From NCBI RefSeq assembly GCF_019704135.1, contig NZ_AP024355.1:3032001-3096000 (forward strand): a DNA stretch of 64,000 bases. The letters are read 5' to 3'. Position 1 is the first letter of the stretch, and every line of letters starts with the position of its first letter. This DNA is from Desulfuromonas versatilis. Its GTDB lineage: Bacteria > Desulfobacterota > Desulfuromonadia > Desulfuromonadales > NIT-T3. The notes beneath the pieces are model-generated. The model did not search any database. It was not told where the DNA came from and worked only from the letters and a program-made list of their open reading frames with translations. Both the position numbers and the translations under genes were made by a program. Positions 63,557-64,000 of this stretch are shown here, in pieces.

Positions 63557-64000
63557 TTACCCATTGCGGTAAACTCCCACCATCCTCCCGATCTCCTCCC
63601 GCACCTGGCGCCGCAGCTCCTCCGGCTCGATCACCTCGACATCGGCACCGAACTGCAGCACCCGCAGCTTTATTTCGCGAAAGTCGGCGACGGGGAAGCT
63701 CAGATCGAGGCTGCCGTCTGGGTGTTCGGATAGCCGCTGATGGGGGTGCCAGAGCTGTTCACGGATCCAGGCGGCACGGAAGGGCGAGAAGCGTAGGACG
63801 ACATGGGTCAGACCTGTGCCCTGAAAGATGCCGAAACCTCCTTCTAGCTGCCCTTGCCAGTCTGCCCGGGGCCGGGGGTCAAAACACTCTGGGAGAATCT
63901 TCGGTTCGGTCATACGCGAGAGGAAAAACTTGCGCCAGTCCGATCGCCGCCGGCAGTAGGCGATCAGTACCCAACTGCCCATGTAATGCTGCAGGTGGTG
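63557..64000 (-). CDS. WYL-domain transcription regulator, C-terminal part (5' end outside the window)
   Basis: The open frame runs from the right edge to a stop at 63557, giving at least 147 residues. It reads YMGSWVLIAYCRRRSDWRKF, FLSRMTEPKILPECFDPRP and later HPDGSLDLSFPVADFREIKLRVLQFGADVEVIEPEELR, which is the WYL core and C-terminal extension (quoted in parts: SWVLIAYCRRRSDWRKFF, EIKLRVLQFGADVEVIEP). WYL proteins control CRISPR, phage-defence and DNA-damage genes by sensing nucleotides. It lies next to the cas operon and may regulate it. Confidence 0.85.
   Translation of the reverse strand, partial: HHLQHYMGSWVLIAYCRRRSDWRKFFLSRMTEPKILPECFDPRPRADWQGQLEGGFGIFQGTGLTHVVLRFSPFRAAWIREQLWHPHQRLSEHPDGSLDLSFPVADFREIKLRVLQFGADVEVIEPEELRRQVREEIGRMVGVYRNG

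Overview
The window looks like a chromosome segment from a GC-rich anaerobic or microaerophilic deltaproteobacterium of the Desulfuromonadales type (Geobacter, Desulfuromonas or Pelobacter relatives). This is inferred from a multiheme c-type cytochrome, a selenocysteine-containing membrane formate dehydrogenase, several sigma-54 promoter motifs next to an NtrC-type two-component pair, a cytochrome P460, a GSU2403-family protein, and a type I-G (formerly I-U) CRISPR-Cas locus with the same gene set as Geobacter sulfurreducens. Species cannot be read from the sequence.

Layout. 1-6.5 kb: the N-terminal part of a multiheme cytochrome, a mlaEFDAC lipid-transport operon, a TSUP exporter, mscL and a helix-hairpin-helix protein. 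6.5-17 kb: a formate dehydrogenase module (fdnG with an in-frame UGA, the FeS subunit, an NrfD/HybB-type membrane subunit, an FdhD-MobA fusion) and, divergently, a sigma-54 response regulator plus histidine kinase that probably control it. 17-22.6 kb: an AT-rich island with a Pycsar-type anti-phage operon (nucleotide cyclase plus PycTM membrane effector), followed by one broken and one intact additional cyclase gene, then an IS21 remnant cut by a RAYT/IS200-like element. 22.6-31.4 kb: a TPR protein, small metal-binding and hypothetical proteins, a lipoprotein plus HEAT-repeat pair, and a NarX-like kinase. 31.4-34.5 kb: a cytochrome bd operon with a DUF4492 protein and a 27-residue CydX-like subunit. 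35-43 kb: secreted and surface proteins (modular Ig-like protein, HAF-repeat lipoprotein, cytochrome P460, His/Arg/Gly-rich surface protein, SodC), a DUF3820 protein and a MATE pump. 43-51 kb: a polar amino-acid ABC transporter, a MocR regulator divergent from an FMN-binding protein, and a fused SecDF. 51-64 kb: a GSU2403-family nucleotidyltransferase-fold protein, a CRISPR array of 26 repeat copies, cas2, cas4-cas1, an intruding DUF559 nuclease gene, csb2, csb1, csb3, cas3 and the 3' part of a WYL-domain regulator.

How it fits together. The formate dehydrogenase operon has a sigma-54 -24/-12 motif facing the NtrC-type regulator, so the pair is a plausible local control circuit. The cas genes are transcribed right to left towards cas2. 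The repeat strand that ends in ATTGAAGC has the same polarity, which places the leader between cas2 and the array at 54163-54368 and makes the degenerate repeat at 52306 the old trailer end.

Most notable observations: (1) a scrambled CRISPR unit (53523-53635) where a duplicated spacer carries a 37-bp foreign insert that reads as the RELxNVxER signature of NtrC-family regulators, a possible host-derived piece; (2) drift of the first two repeat bases in leader-proximal units; (3) a DUF559 nuclease gene bracketed by inverted palindromic repeats inside the cas operon, with further copies elsewhere in the same region; (4) a Pycsar operon extended by two more class III cyclases, one decayed.
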